Assembly: GCA_035477215.1 (NCBI GenBank)
Contig: DATIKU010000032.1
Coordinates: 1-64,000, forward strand
DNA: 64,000 nucleotides
Origin: Spirochaetota bacterium
GTDB lineage: Bacteria > Spirochaetota > UBA4802 > UBA5368
Direction: 5' to 3'
Below, piece after piece: positions 54,393 through 63,075 of this stretch (position 1 is the first letter of the stretch; each line of letters opens with the position of its first letter). The notes beneath the pieces are model-generated. The model had not been told where the DNA came from. It searched no databases and saw nothing but the letters and a program-made list of their open reading frames with translations. The position numbers were made by a program, and so were the translations under genes.

Positions 54393-55961
54393 ATGAGCAT
54401 ACTGCACCCCATCAATTCCTTTTTTCTCCGTCGGTATTTTTCATCCTCATACCTTATACAGAGAAAGTCCCAGACGCTCCTGTACATGCTCCTCTCCCTG
54501 GTTTTCCTGCTACCGTTGATGATTCTCCTGATTGTGATATTCCTGGGGATGGTGCAGTACCTCCAGGCCCTTATCGTCATTACCATTATATTCACCTCGG
54601 TGCTCGTGGCACTCGCGTTCCTGAAAAGCGGCAGGTATCACTTCGCGGCCAATATCCTGATTTTTGTCATCTCAATAACCCTGACCGTCGGCCTCATGTC
54701 GAAGCTGATACACTCCCCGCAGAACGGCTACACGTCCTACATCTATTTCATGACGGCCGCCATGGTCATGGCAACGGCATTCTGCACGCGAAGGATCGTC
54801 TGGACGGTGTCCCTGCTCTTCCTCGCGGCGGATATCGTCTTCTTCTTCCTGGTCCGGGACCGGCTCGATCCGATAAGCCTGGGGGCGGCGAATGTGGGCG
54901 TAATTAACAGCAGCTTCTCGCTGGTGTTTATAATCATTCTGTCCCAGCTCATTCTCTCCCTAACCGAAGGAGCGCTGAAAAAATCCGAGGATGAGAAAAA
55001 CGAAAAAGAGGAGCAATACCGTCAGATATCCGGCCTTCTCGCCTCGGTCAACGATTCGGCCGGAGAGCTCGTCGGCGCCTCGCGGGAACTCTCATCGGCC
55101 TCGATGAGCTTTTCGGAAAACTCCCAGAGCCAGGCCTCGGCCGCCGAGGAAATCATGGCGACCATCGAGGAGGTATCGTCCAGCAGCGACACGATCGCCG
55201 ATGGAGCCGACAGGCAGGTTCAGAACCTGGACGAGCTCGTCGCCAAGCTCGGAAAGCTTTCGGGAACAATGAGAGAGATGAGCGAAAAAGTCAAAAAGAC
55301 CCGCGGAACCGCCGAGAACATCTCCTCCCTCGCGAAATCCGGCGAGTCGACGATCAACTCGATGAGCGAGGGAATGGGCAAGATCGGCGAAAGCTCGGGC
55401 AAGATGACCGACATCATCGGAATCATCAACGACATCTCGGACAAGATAAACCTGCTCTCACTCAACGCGGCCATCGAAGCGGCGCGCGCCGGCGAAGCCG
55501 GCCGGGGATTCGCGGTCGTGGCCGACGAGATATCCAAGCTCGCCGACCAGACCGCGTCCAGCCTCAAGGAGATCGGCACCCTGATCAAGCTGAACACCGA
55601 CGAGATCGGCAAGGGCACGCAAAACATGGGAACCTCGGTGAAGGTGATCAGCGAAATCATTCGTGGCGTGAACGATATTGACGGCATGATCGATGATATC
55701 GCCCGCTTCATGGAGGTGCAGGAAGGCATCAACGGCGAGGTCAACGCCGACGCCGGGCGCGTGAGGGCGCGCTCCGACGAGATCAGGGTATCCACCGGGG
55801 AGCAGAAGACAGCGGTCTTCGAGATCGTGCGCTCCATCGCGTCGGTCAACGAGATCACCCAGAAGAACTCGATCGAGTCAGACAACCTGCTTTCGCACTC
55901 AAACCGGGTGAAGGGAATGGCCGACAGTCTGAACGACCAGGTGCGCTCGTTCGCCACGTGA
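54393..55961 (+). CDS. methyl-accepting chemotaxis protein with multi-TM sensor
   Basis: 522 residues. Five or six closely spaced TM helices (about 25-195) form a membrane-embedded sensor with no large periplasmic domain and no obvious HAMP. A cytoplasmic MCP signalling coiled coil follows (about 215-520). The hairpin tip reads [45 protein letters not shown], the conserved kinase-control region. The Q/E-rich adaptation helices show [14 protein letters not shown]. It presumably controls the periplasmic flagella through CheA. The gene returns to the GC-rich composition of the chromosome. Confidence 0.93.
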   Translation: MSILHPINSFFLRRYFSSSYLIQRKSQTLLYMLLSLVFLLPLMILLIVIFLGMVQYLQALIVITIIFTSVLVALAFLKSGRYHFAANILIFVISITLTVGLMSKLIHSPQNGYTSYIYFMTAAMVMATAFCTRRIVWTVSLLFLAADIVFFFLVRDRLDPISLGAANVGVINSSFSLVFIIILSQLILSLTEGALKKSEDEKNEKEEQYRQISGLLASVNDSAGELVGASRELSSASMSFSENSQSQASAAEEIMATIEEVSSSSDTIADGADRQVQNLDELVAKLGKLSGTMREMSEKVKKTRGTAENISSLAKSGESTINSMSEGMGKIGESSGKMTDIIGIINDISDKINLLSLNAAIEAARAGEAGRGFAVVADEISKLADQTASSLKEIGTLIKLNTDEIGKGTQNMGTSVKVISEIIRGVNDIDGMIDDIARFMEVQEGINGEVNADAGRVRARSDEIRVSTGEQKTAVFEIVRSIASVNEITQKNSIESDNLLSHSNRVKGMADSLNDQVRSFAT

Positions 55962-56070
55962 GGCTCCACGTTCACCGCCGCACATGGAGGAGATCATCGC
56001 GGCCCGTGTGTCCGTCCATACGACCTCCGCCGACGGAGGGGAATGAACGGTCGTTGCCGCCCGGGAATCG

Positions 56071-56475
56071 TCATTCCTTTACCATCCCCCTGAGCCGCGC
56101 CGCGATCAGCGGGCAGACAAACATGAACGCGAGCCCTATCGACATCAGGCCGCCGTCGAACGGGTCGTACTCGGCGAGAATACGCTCCCACGAATACCCC
56201 CTGCCGTACAGACCGATGACCGCCTCGAAGATGAAAGTGAGCACCGTCCACAGCGCACCGACGCCGAGGAGTTCCCCCACGCGTCTGGCCCGCATCCACT
56301 TTGCCAGGAGCAGGGTGATGAGCAGTATGATGAGCGCCCCCACCGGCATGCCGACCCGGGCCGACCGCATCTCGCCCAGCACGGGCACCAGGAAAAAGGC
56401 CCGGAGAATCCCATGCAGCGTCTCCGCCGCGATAATGATCAACCATACGCCGAGCGCCCTCATGATTATGCGCAC
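56071..56475 (-). CDS. small integral membrane protein, four TM
   Basis: 134 residues with four hydrophobic helices (GVWLIIIAAETLHGIL, MPVGALIILLITLLLA, LGVGALWTVLTFIFEAVIGL, GLMSIGLAFMFVCPLIAA). A conserved-looking Glu-Thr-Leu-His-Gly lies in the first helix and RGYSWERILAEYDPFDGGL in the last loop. I do not recognise the family. It is followed in its own direction by a CCTCCG/CGGAGG hairpin at 56024-56039 without a T-tract. The NfeD-like gene lies upstream on the same strand. Confidence 0.7.
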   Translation of the reverse strand: MRIIMRALGVWLIIIAAETLHGILRAFFLVPVLGEMRSARVGMPVGALIILLITLLLAKWMRARRVGELLGVGALWTVLTFIFEAVIGLYGRGYSWERILAEYDPFDGGLMSIGLAFMFVCPLIAARLRGMVKE

Positions 56476-56524
56476 GCCACACCTCCTTTTACTCTTCGGC
56501 CGACCGGGTGCATGCCACGCCAGT

Positions 56525-56869
56525 TTACAGCCGGCTTACCGTATCGGTCTCGACCTTCAGAACGAGCCCCTCGCGATCGGCGACCGTCACCGCCTCTCCC
56601 TTCGCGACAGGCGCATGGCCATCGCCAACGCGCGCCCGCCACATCTCCCCGCGCACCAGGACCAGCCCCTCCGGGGCGAGCTCGCGAAGCGCGACGCCGC
56701 GCTCGCCGATCATCGAAAGCGAATCGGCCTCGGGTCGCGTGTCGTAGGCGCGCCACAAAAGCGGCAGCATGGCGATGTCCGACAGAACGACAAGCGCGAT
56801 GATGACGGCTTTCACCTGCGCCGGTATCGGCACTATCCGGTCAAGATAATAGAGCACCACAACCACCAT
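56525..56869 (-). CDS. NfeD-like membrane protein with C-terminal OB-fold
   Basis: Two TM segments precede a soluble beta-barrel (about 50-114): IGERGVALRELAPEGLVLVRGEMWRARV and GEAVTVADREGLVLKVE, the NfeD OB-fold pattern. NfeD proteins work with membrane stomatin/flotillin-type proteins. The listed start is the first ATG, but the frame continues open upstream for about 25 codons that read like the usual family N-terminus (RHAVIRYALLQIPSIV). GGAGG lies at 56952-56956, 7 bases before an ATC codon at 56944. The true N-terminus is probably there, by an unusual start or because of a sequence error or frameshift. Confidence 0.65.
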   Translation of the reverse strand: MVVVVLYYLDRIVPIPAQVKAVIIALVVLSDIAMLPLLWRAYDTRPEADSLSMIGERGVALRELAPEGLVLVRGEMWRARVGDGHAPVAKGEAVTVADREGLVLKVETDTVSRL

Positions 56870-57089
56870 AACGATCGACGGTATCTGCAGTAGCGCGTAG
56901 CGGATGACCGCGTGTCGTGGTATGCTTCGAAACTTCTTTAGGATTGCATTGCCTCCGGAATATCGTTTTCGCGCGGACGTCCGTTGCGATCCGGACCGTA
57001 CGCCCGGCCGATAGTATCGAACGATCCATCGCTGTCAACATGATTAGAACTACCCGCGGTCATTGCCATTATCCGCCCGCATTAATCTC

Positions 57090-57118
57090 TTGAAAAACGC
57101 CGCGCCTGCGCGTACATA
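57090..57118 (+). promoter_or_regulatory. sigma70-type promoter of the sugar-phosphate isomerase gene
   Basis: TTGAAA (57090-57095), 17-base spacer, TACATA (57113-57118). The leader to the ATG at 57162 is about 37 bases and contains CGGAGGAA. Confidence 0.55.
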
Positions 57119-57161
57119 ACCCACATCACGGCCGCGCGGCCGAACACGCGGAGGAACACCA

Positions 57162-58133
57162 ATGACCGTCGACACGTCCAACATGCGCCAGGTGCTCGTC
57201 GATTTCCCAAAGCAGTGCGCCGAAGCGCTCACGCTTTCCGAAGCCCTATCGGCACAAGGAACCTTCTCGAAAATCCTCGTCCTCGGCATGGGCGGCTCCG
57301 GCATCGGCGGCGCGATCATACAGGCGCTCCTTCGCGACGGCACGGTCCCCGTTTTAACCTCGAAGGACTACGACGTCCCCGGCTTCATCGGCGCCGACAC
57401 GCTCACGCTTGCGGTGAGCTACTCGGGGAACACCGAGGAGACGCTTTCGGCGCTCGAAAAGGTAAAAGCGCGCGGCGCGACGACCGTCGCCATCACCTCC
57501 GGCGGTGCGATCGCCTCGCAGGCCGGCACCGTCGTCCTCGTACCCGGCGGACTCCAGCCCCGCTGCGCCGTGGGATACCTGCTCCTTCCGGCCCTCCGGC
57601 TTCTTTCCAACTCTGGACTCACCGCGCTCGGTAAAAAGGATTTTTCGGACATGATGGATACGCTCGCCGACACCGCCTCCTACGAGCGAGAGGGAAAAGC
57701 CCTTGCCGCGCGCCTCTACGGCCGCGTCCCCGTCATCCATACCTCCGAGCGGACGGCCCCGGCCGGGTACCGCTTCAAGTGCCAGATCAACGAGAACGCC
57801 AAGCACCCCGCATATCACCATGTGTACCCGGAGCTCTGCCACAACGAGCTGGTCGGCTTCGCCGGGATGGAGCGCGAGCGCTTCATCGTCGCGACGATGC
57901 GCGACGGGCTCGACCACGAGCGCGTCGTCCGGCGCATGGACGTCTGCGCGAAGCTCTTCGGCGAGACGGTCGATGTCGTGGAGATTACCTCCCGCGGCGA
58001 AAGCCCGCTCGCGCGCATGATGTCGCTCATCTGCCTCGGCGACTGGGCGTCATACGAACTCGCCCTCTTGAAGAAACTCGACCCCACGCCGGTAACGCTC
58101 ATCGAAAGTCTGAAGAAGACGCTGAAGGATTAA
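57162..58133 (+). CDS. bifunctional phosphoglucose/phosphomannose isomerase
   Basis: 323 residues, SIS-domain family with the PGI/PMI C-terminal domain. KILVLGMGGSGIGG (about 38-51) and VSYSGNTEETLSAL are the two phosphosugar-binding loops. YHHVYPELCHNELVGF holds the catalytic Glu/His of the second domain. This type, first known from Archaea and found in various bacteria, interconverts glucose-6-P or mannose-6-P with fructose-6-P. The Shine-Dalgarno GGAGGAA lies 7 bases from the ATG. Confidence 0.88.
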   Translation: MTVDTSNMRQVLVDFPKQCAEALTLSEALSAQGTFSKILVLGMGGSGIGGAIIQALLRDGTVPVLTSKDYDVPGFIGADTLTLAVSYSGNTEETLSALEKVKARGATTVAITSGGAIASQAGTVVLVPGGLQPRCAVGYLLLPALRLLSNSGLTALGKKDFSDMMDTLADTASYEREGKALAARLYGRVPVIHTSERTAPAGYRFKCQINENAKHPAYHHVYPELCHNELVGFAGMERERFIVATMRDGLDHERVVRRMDVCAKLFGETVDVVEITSRGESPLARMMSLICLGDWASYELALLKKLDPTPVTLIESLKKTLKD

Positions 58134-58177
58134 GGAACGTACTGACACATCTGGCGGGTCATTATACCGGGGATCAG

Positions 58178-58207
58178 GCGAGGGCGCGGTTCGTACCGCG
58201 CCCTCGC
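58178..58207. terminator. strong hairpin between convergent genes
   Basis: Perfect 12-bp G/C-rich stem (58178-58189 with 58196-58207, core GAGGGCGCGG/CCGCGCCCTC) with a 6-base TTCGTA loop, between the stop codons of the isomerase and the GNAT gene. No T-tract on either side, so it may work as a terminator only partly, or protect transcript ends. Confidence 0.55.
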
Positions 58208-58212
58208 GGTCA

Positions 58213-58689
58213 TCAAAGCTGATAAAAGAAAATCTTCGTCGGGTTGCCGTCGTTGTCCACGGCGTCCTCCATGTACTGCCAGCCGCGGTTGCCGTAATAA
58301 ATCGCGAGGTCCAGCCCTTCCTCGTGGCCCAGGAACAGGTAGAGTTCCGGGTAGCCGAGGCTTCGTGCCTTTTCTATCACCGCGTTCACCAGCTGCTCCG
58401 CGATCCCGCGCCGGCGGAACTCCGGCACCACGTACAGCGAGGCGAGCCAGGGATTGAGGTCCTTGCGCGACCAGAGGTCGTCGTTCTTGAGCGAGATCAT
58501 GCCCACCGGCATGTCCTCCTCGATCGCGACGACGGCCGCCGGCACGCCATTGCCGGCGGCGCGCTGGCGATAGGCCTTGATGATAAGGTCGTAGCCGATG
58601 GGGCGGCTCCGGTACCACAGGTTGTACGACCAGTACGCCAGCACCGGGGCGTAGTCGGGGCACTCGGACAGGGGCTTGATCAGCGCCAT
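58213..58689 (-). CDS. GNAT-family N-acetyltransferase
   Basis: 158 residues. The acetyl-CoA loop is VVPEFRRRGIAEQLV (R-R-x-G-I/A), preceded by AAVVAIEEDMPVGMISL and followed by LYLFLGHEEGLDLAIYYGNRGW. It is the last gene of the GntR-glpD-AGPS run, starting 4 bases after the AGPS-like gene's stop, so probably co-transcribed. The acceptor substrate is unknown. Confidence 0.85.
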   Translation of the reverse strand: MALIKPLSECPDYAPVLAYWSYNLWYRSRPIGYDLIIKAYRQRAAGNGVPAAVVAIEEDMPVGMISLKNDDLWSRKDLNPWLASLYVVPEFRRRGIAEQLVNAVIEKARSLGYPELYLFLGHEEGLDLAIYYGNRGWQYMEDAVDNDGNPTKIFFYQL

Positions 58690-58693
58690 GGGC

Positions 58694-60334
58694 TCACCGT
58701 TTGAGCCCCAGCGTGCCGCCAGGGTTCATGATGCCGCGCGGGTCCAGGTAATCCTTGATGGCGAGGATGAGATCGTGGGCCGTGTCGCCCAGTTCCGCGC
58801 GCATCCAGGGCCCCATCATCTTCCCCACGCCGTGATGGTGCGAGAGCGAACCGCCGCTGGCGTGGATGGTGTCGATGAGCCCCCTGTGGTAGCGCGTGAA
58901 GTCCTCGATGTCCCTGCCCTTCCTGATCGGCGAGAGGAAGGTGAAGTACAGGTTTGCGCCGTTCTCGTAGACGTGCGAGATGTGCACCATGCACACTGTG
59001 TTCGGCCGCGCCTTCAGGTACGAGCGCGTCGCGTTCCACACCTGCATCAGGTTCTCCCAGCTCACCGCGGTCTCGAGCGTATCGGTCATGAGACCCAGGT
59101 CCATGAGCGGCTCGCGCAGGTATGCGCTCGAATAACGCTGTTCCAGCCATTTTTTAGTGGGCCCCGCGCCGAGCGAAAGCCCGCCGTTTTTCTTCGCCAC
59201 GGCCTTAATCTTTCCGGCAACGAGCTTCGTGTAGTCGGCGTCGCCCTCCACGGCGACGAACATGAGACAGCGCTTCATCGGTTTGTAGCCGAGGAGGCGC
59301 AGCGCCCGGTCGGCCGCCGAGCCGTTCATGCCCTTCATGGCGAAGGCCACGTCGGTCTCCTCCGGGTCGGAGATGCGAAACAGGTGGGGCTTGCCGAACT
59401 CGCCCTGCATTGACTGCCGCATGGCCGCGACGGCCGGTTCGAAATCCTTAAAGAGGAACGAAGCGTACACGGTGTTGTCCGGGCGGCAGGCGCGGATCTT
59501 CATCGTCACCTCGGTCACCACGCCGAAGGCCCCTTCCGAGCCCATGATGATCTGGTCGATGTCCGGACCGATCGCCGCGGCCGGATAGTCCTTCGTTACA
59601 ATCGTCCCGCGCGGCGTCACCACGCGCATCGATAGCACCATGTCCTCTATTTTACCGTAGCCGGTAGACGCCTGTCCCGCGCCGCGCGTAACGGCCCATC
59701 CGCCCACAGAGGAGTGCTCGAACGACTGCGGAAAATGCCCGCAGGTGTAGCCCGTGCCGTAACTGTTAAGGTGCTTTTCGAGTACGGGGCCGAAGATGCC
59801 CGGCTGCACGGTTACGCTCGAGTTCTCAACGTTAACCCGCACCACTTTGTCCATGTGCCGCGTGAGGTCCAGCGACACGCCGCCTTTGGGAGTCTCAACG
59901 CCTCGCGTCACCGACGAGTGGCCGCCGAACGGCGTAACGGCGATCTTTTTATCGTTACAGAACTTTACGATCTTCGCGACGTCGGCCTCGTCGCGGGGAT
60001 AGACCACGGCATCGGGAGGATTTTCGACCATGCCGAGGCGGAGCTTGACCAGGTCCAGGAAAAACTTCCCGTACGAGTGATACGCCCGCTCGAAATCGTC
60101 GGTTGAGACGTTCGCCTCGCCGACGATCCTTTTAAGGGATGCGAGCAGAGCGGGGGCAAGCCTGCATTTCTTCGATAGCTTAACATCCTCATCGCCGGGC
60201 ATGTACCGCTCTGAAAGGTCCCCGGGGCTCAGATTGAATGTCTTCGCTATATACTCGAGCATACCGTGGCCGATCACTTCGTCGTGGTTCGGGTCTCCCC
60301 ATTTCAGAATATTGCGGTAGTTTTTCTGGTTCAT
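58694..60334 (-). CDS. alkylglycerone-phosphate synthase (AGPS)-like FAD enzyme
   Basis: 546 residues, VAO/PCMH FAD fold. VTPFGGHSSVTRG and GVSLDLTRHMDKV bind FAD; DYPAAAIGPDIDQIIMGSEGAFGVVTE is the conserved loop of the family. GGSLSHHHGVGKMMGPW near the C-terminus matches the triple-His active-site motif of mammalian alkyl-DHAP synthase. That enzyme swaps the acyl chain of acyl-DHAP for a fatty alcohol, the ether-forming step in plasmalogen synthesis. It lies directly behind glpD, whose product is DHAP. Related bacterial FAD oxidases of unknown substrate exist, so the ether-lipid role is inference. Confidence 0.8.
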   Translation of the reverse strand: MNQKNYRNILKWGDPNHDEVIGHGMLEYIAKTFNLSPGDLSERYMPGDEDVKLSKKCRLAPALLASLKRIVGEANVSTDDFERAYHSYGKFFLDLVKLRLGMVENPPDAVVYPRDEADVAKIVKFCNDKKIAVTPFGGHSSVTRGVETPKGGVSLDLTRHMDKVVRVNVENSSVTVQPGIFGPVLEKHLNSYGTGYTCGHFPQSFEHSSVGGWAVTRGAGQASTGYGKIEDMVLSMRVVTPRGTIVTKDYPAAAIGPDIDQIIMGSEGAFGVVTEVTMKIRACRPDNTVYASFLFKDFEPAVAAMRQSMQGEFGKPHLFRISDPEETDVAFAMKGMNGSAADRALRLLGYKPMKRCLMFVAVEGDADYTKLVAGKIKAVAKKNGGLSLGAGPTKKWLEQRYSSAYLREPLMDLGLMTDTLETAVSWENLMQVWNATRSYLKARPNTVCMVHISHVYENGANLYFTFLSPIRKGRDIEDFTRYHRGLIDTIHASGGSLSHHHGVGKMMGPWMRAELGDTAHDLILAIKDYLDPRGIMNPGGTLGLKR

Positions 60335-60356
60335 CTCATCTCCTCCGTTCTATCAA

Positions 60357-61985
60357 TCATCGCGGGACCGCGAGCGTCTGTTTCGCAGCCGCGATCTCTT
60401 TTTTAACACGCGCCTCGTCCCATTTCAACTCTTTCGCCGCGACTCGCGCGATCTTCTTTAAAACGGCCTCTCCCGGATCGCCAAGCGTCCCCAGGCCCGT
60501 GCGTCGCATGAGGATGTCGGTCAATGTCTTCGCCATCTCGTTGCGAATGCCGTAAACGACCTGGGCGCCGATCTCGCCGTCGGCGTTCAGCGGCACGGCG
60601 AGCGATTTATCCGCGCGTGCAATGGCAAGCACCCTCGGATACTCGGTACCATAGTTCATGGCCAGGCAGCGCACGGTGCTCTCGCGGAAGTCCGCATTGC
60701 CCTCAACCGCCTCCGCAACGAAGCGCTCCATGTCCTCTATCTCGCATCCCGCAAGGTATTCGTTGTCCGTGCGCGAGGGAGGAAGCGTCCTTTTCAGCTT
60801 CACCTGCACCATCTTGAGTACGTTCACGGCCAGGTTACGGCTGGTCGTCAACTTGCCGCCTTCGACGGTGATGAGCCCGTCGAGCCCCTCGAGTGCGTGG
60901 TTGTATATCTCGTATTTGCGCGAGGTCGCGTAGGTGCCCTCGGTCTGATCGTCCACGAGAGGCCGAAGCCCCCCGTAGGCGAAAAGAACGTCTTTTATCG
61001 AAACTTTTCCGTCACCGAACGACCGGTTGATCTCGGAAAGAAAATCTTCAATTCCCTCTTTCGTCACGCAATAATCATCGGGATCTCCTTCATACTCTTT
61101 GTCGGTGGTGCCGATGAGTGAGTGGCCCCGCCAGGGGATGATAAAGAAATGCCTCCCTCCCGGCGTCATCATGGTAACCGCCCGGTCGGTCAGGCTCCGT
61201 GTAATGACGTGGATTCCCTCCGAGCGTCGGATGTGGTGCAGGTCCTTGCCGTTCTTCGACGCGTTGAGGATGATGTCCGCCCACGGGCCGGCGCAGTTGA
61301 TCGTAAGCTCGCCCCGAATCTCGACCGTTTTATTCTTAATAAGATCGCGCACCCTGACGCCCGCTACCCGTTTGTCATCGTGATAGACGAAATCTTCAAC
61401 CTTCGAGTAGTTGGCAACCTTCGCCCCCAGCTCCGTGGCCGACTTGATAAACGCAAGGGTTAAGCGTTCGGGCGTGATGCTCTGGCAGTCGTAGTACATC
61501 GTCGATCCCGTAAGGCCGTCCTGCCTTAGACCGGGGGCCATAGCGAGGGTCTTTTTGCGCGAAAAGGTCGAATGGTTGGGAATGCGCTTGCTCCGGTCCC
61601 AGGTCCATTTTTTATCGAAGGCGAGCACGTCGTAGATGGTGAGCCCCAGCATAAGCACGTACTTGTTGTTTTTAAGCTTGTTGTAATTGGGCACCATGAA
61701 CGGGATTGGATACACGAAGTTGGGCGCGATGTTCGAGAGGATGCGCCGCTCACGAAGCGACTCGCGCACAAGGCCGTATTCCAGATAAAACAGATAGCGA
61801 AGCCCCCCGTGAATGAGCTTGGAGTTCGCCGCGGAGGTTGCCCAGCCGAAGTCGTTCTTCTCGACCATCGCCACCTTCAGCCCGCGCGAGGCGGCATCGT
61901 AGGCCACGGCCGCACCGGTGATTCCTCCTCCGATTATGACGATATCGAACAACTCGCCCTTGTGTTTCTCGATGAATCGTTCCAT
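60357..61985 (-). CDS. glpD: FAD-dependent glycerol-3-phosphate dehydrogenase
   Basis: 542 residues. DIVIIGGGITGAAVAYDAASRG (FAD Rossmann), ATSAANSKLIHGGLRYL, HFFIIPWRGHSLIGTTDKEYEGDP and YGGLRPLVDD are signatures of GlpD/GlpA. The enzyme oxidises sn-glycerol-3-phosphate to DHAP at the membrane. The Shine-Dalgarno AGGAGGT overlaps the stop of the gntR gene, which ends 3 bases before this ATG, so the regulator and enzyme are co-transcribed. No glpF or glpK is nearby. Confidence 0.94.
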   Translation of the reverse strand: MERFIEKHKGELFDIVIIGGGITGAAVAYDAASRGLKVAMVEKNDFGWATSAANSKLIHGGLRYLFYLEYGLVRESLRERRILSNIAPNFVYPIPFMVPNYNKLKNNKYVLMLGLTIYDVLAFDKKWTWDRSKRIPNHSTFSRKKTLAMAPGLRQDGLTGSTMYYDCQSITPERLTLAFIKSATELGAKVANYSKVEDFVYHDDKRVAGVRVRDLIKNKTVEIRGELTINCAGPWADIILNASKNGKDLHHIRRSEGIHVITRSLTDRAVTMMTPGGRHFFIIPWRGHSLIGTTDKEYEGDPDDYCVTKEGIEDFLSEINRSFGDGKVSIKDVLFAYGGLRPLVDDQTEGTYATSRKYEIYNHALEGLDGLITVEGGKLTTSRNLAVNVLKMVQVKLKRTLPPSRTDNEYLAGCEIEDMERFVAEAVEGNADFRESTVRCLAMNYGTEYPRVLAIARADKSLAVPLNADGEIGAQVVYGIRNEMAKTLTDILMRRTGLGTLGDPGEAVLKKIARVAAKELKWDEARVKKEIAAAKQTLAVPR

Positions 61986-61988
61986 CGC

Positions 61989-62729
61989 TTACCTCCTTTT
62001 CGCGCCTCGCGCGCCGTAATTCATTTTATAAAAAGCGAAAATTTTTTCCTCGGTATAGGTCAACACCTCGGTCATGATCTTCTGCGACCTGTCCGTCTGC
62101 TTCGCCGCGACGGCGCCGTATATGTCGCGGTGAAAGCGCGCCGAGCGACGCCGGTTCTCGGGATCGCTGAAATACAGGTAGCCGTGGTCGCGGAAGAACT
62201 GGTTGAAGAAATTCAGAATGAAGATGTATAGTAAATTTCCGCTGGCGCGGGCGAGCAGGTGATGCACGCCGAGGTCGCGCTCGAGCATGTCCTTCTCGCC
62301 CTCGGCTAAGGCGATGGATTTGAGCTCCCCGAGCTGCTCGTCGGTGCGGTTCGCGGCCGCCCGGGCCGCCATCTCCGGCACAATGATTTTCCGGATGGCG
62401 AGCGTGTCGGCAAGAATGCCGGGATCGAAGACCTCGTCCAGGTACACGATCGCCTTGAAGAGCTCGAGGTTGCCGCTCTCGAGATAGTTCTTCACATAGA
62501 TGCCATCGCCGTGGCGGATCTCGACAAGGCCCATCACCTCGAGCTTTTTAAGCGCCTCACGGAGCGTCGCCCGGTTCACCTGGAGGTTCGCCGCAATCTC
62601 GCGCTCGGCGGGAAGCCGCTCGCCGGGCCTGAAGCGTCCCTCGACGATCCGGCCGATCATCTGGCTTACAATCTCCTCGTGAAGGCGGCTTCGCGTAACC
62701 GGATCGAGTTTTTTGGCGGCGATCGTCAT
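61989..62729 (-). CDS. GntR/FadR-family transcriptional regulator
   Basis: 246 residues from the ATG at 62729, preceded by AGGAGG; the frame is open further back but that part crosses the operator. An N-terminal winged helix (about 10-75, GRFRPGERLPAEREIAANLQVNRATLREALKKLEVMGLVEIRHGDG) is followed by an all-helical FCD ligand domain (about 90-235) with the conserved Asp/His (ERDLGVHHLLARASGN) that usually bind a metal and a carboxylate. It heads the glpD-AGPS-GNAT operon and faces the FadL-type gene. It probably represses its own operon, and possibly the porin, through the adjacent inverted repeat. Confidence 0.9.
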   Translation of the reverse strand: MTIAAKKLDPVTRSRLHEEIVSQMIGRIVEGRFRPGERLPAEREIAANLQVNRATLREALKKLEVMGLVEIRHGDGIYVKNYLESGNLELFKAIVYLDEVFDPGILADTLAIRKIIVPEMAARAAANRTDEQLGELKSIALAEGEKDMLERDLGVHHLLARASGNLLYIFILNFFNQFFRDHGYLYFSDPENRRRSARFHRDIYGAVAAKQTDRSQKIMTEVLTYTEEKIFAFYKMNYGARGAKRR

Positions 62730-62743
62730 GGCATTCCTCCTAC

Positions 62744-62770
62744 TTATTGGTCGAGTGGTCCGACCAATAA
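62744..62770. promoter_or_regulatory. FadR-family operator upstream of the GntR gene
   Basis: Perfect 9-bp inverted repeat TTATTGGTC-N9-GACCAATAA. Within it TGGT-CCG-ACCA (62756-62766) fits the FadR-subfamily consensus TNGTNNNACNA exactly. It starts 15 bases before the regulator's ATG, overlapping the expected promoter region, so binding would repress the operon. Confidence 0.75.
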
Positions 62771-62935
62771 CCAGAATAGCGCCATACATTAAAACAGTCA
62801 ATTATTAAATACACTGTTATCGCTTTTACTGATTTTGATCATACGCCGTTTCCAGCATCACGACCGGAACAATCGGTTAGAAAATAGATCTGTTATATAT
62901 TTAGAATATTATAATATAATTGTATTATAAAATTC

Positions 62936-62963
62936 TTGACAACCCGGAACCCCCTTGTATGTT
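62936..62963 (+). promoter_or_regulatory. sigma70-type promoter of the FadL-like gene
   Basis: TTGACA (62936-62941), 16-base spacer, TATGTT (62958-62963), preceded by about 50 bases of almost pure A/T that may act as an UP element. The leader to the ATG at 63076 is about 105 bases, which is long. It may hold an RNA element, but I recognise none. Confidence 0.65.
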
Positions 62964-63075
62964 AGCATTAAAGTATATACTAATATATTGGAGCTCTTGC
63001 GCTGCAGCCGGGATAGGGCTGGCTTTCGCTCGAAGTTGCGTGACAGCTCCGATTGATACCTTCACAGGAGGCAGC

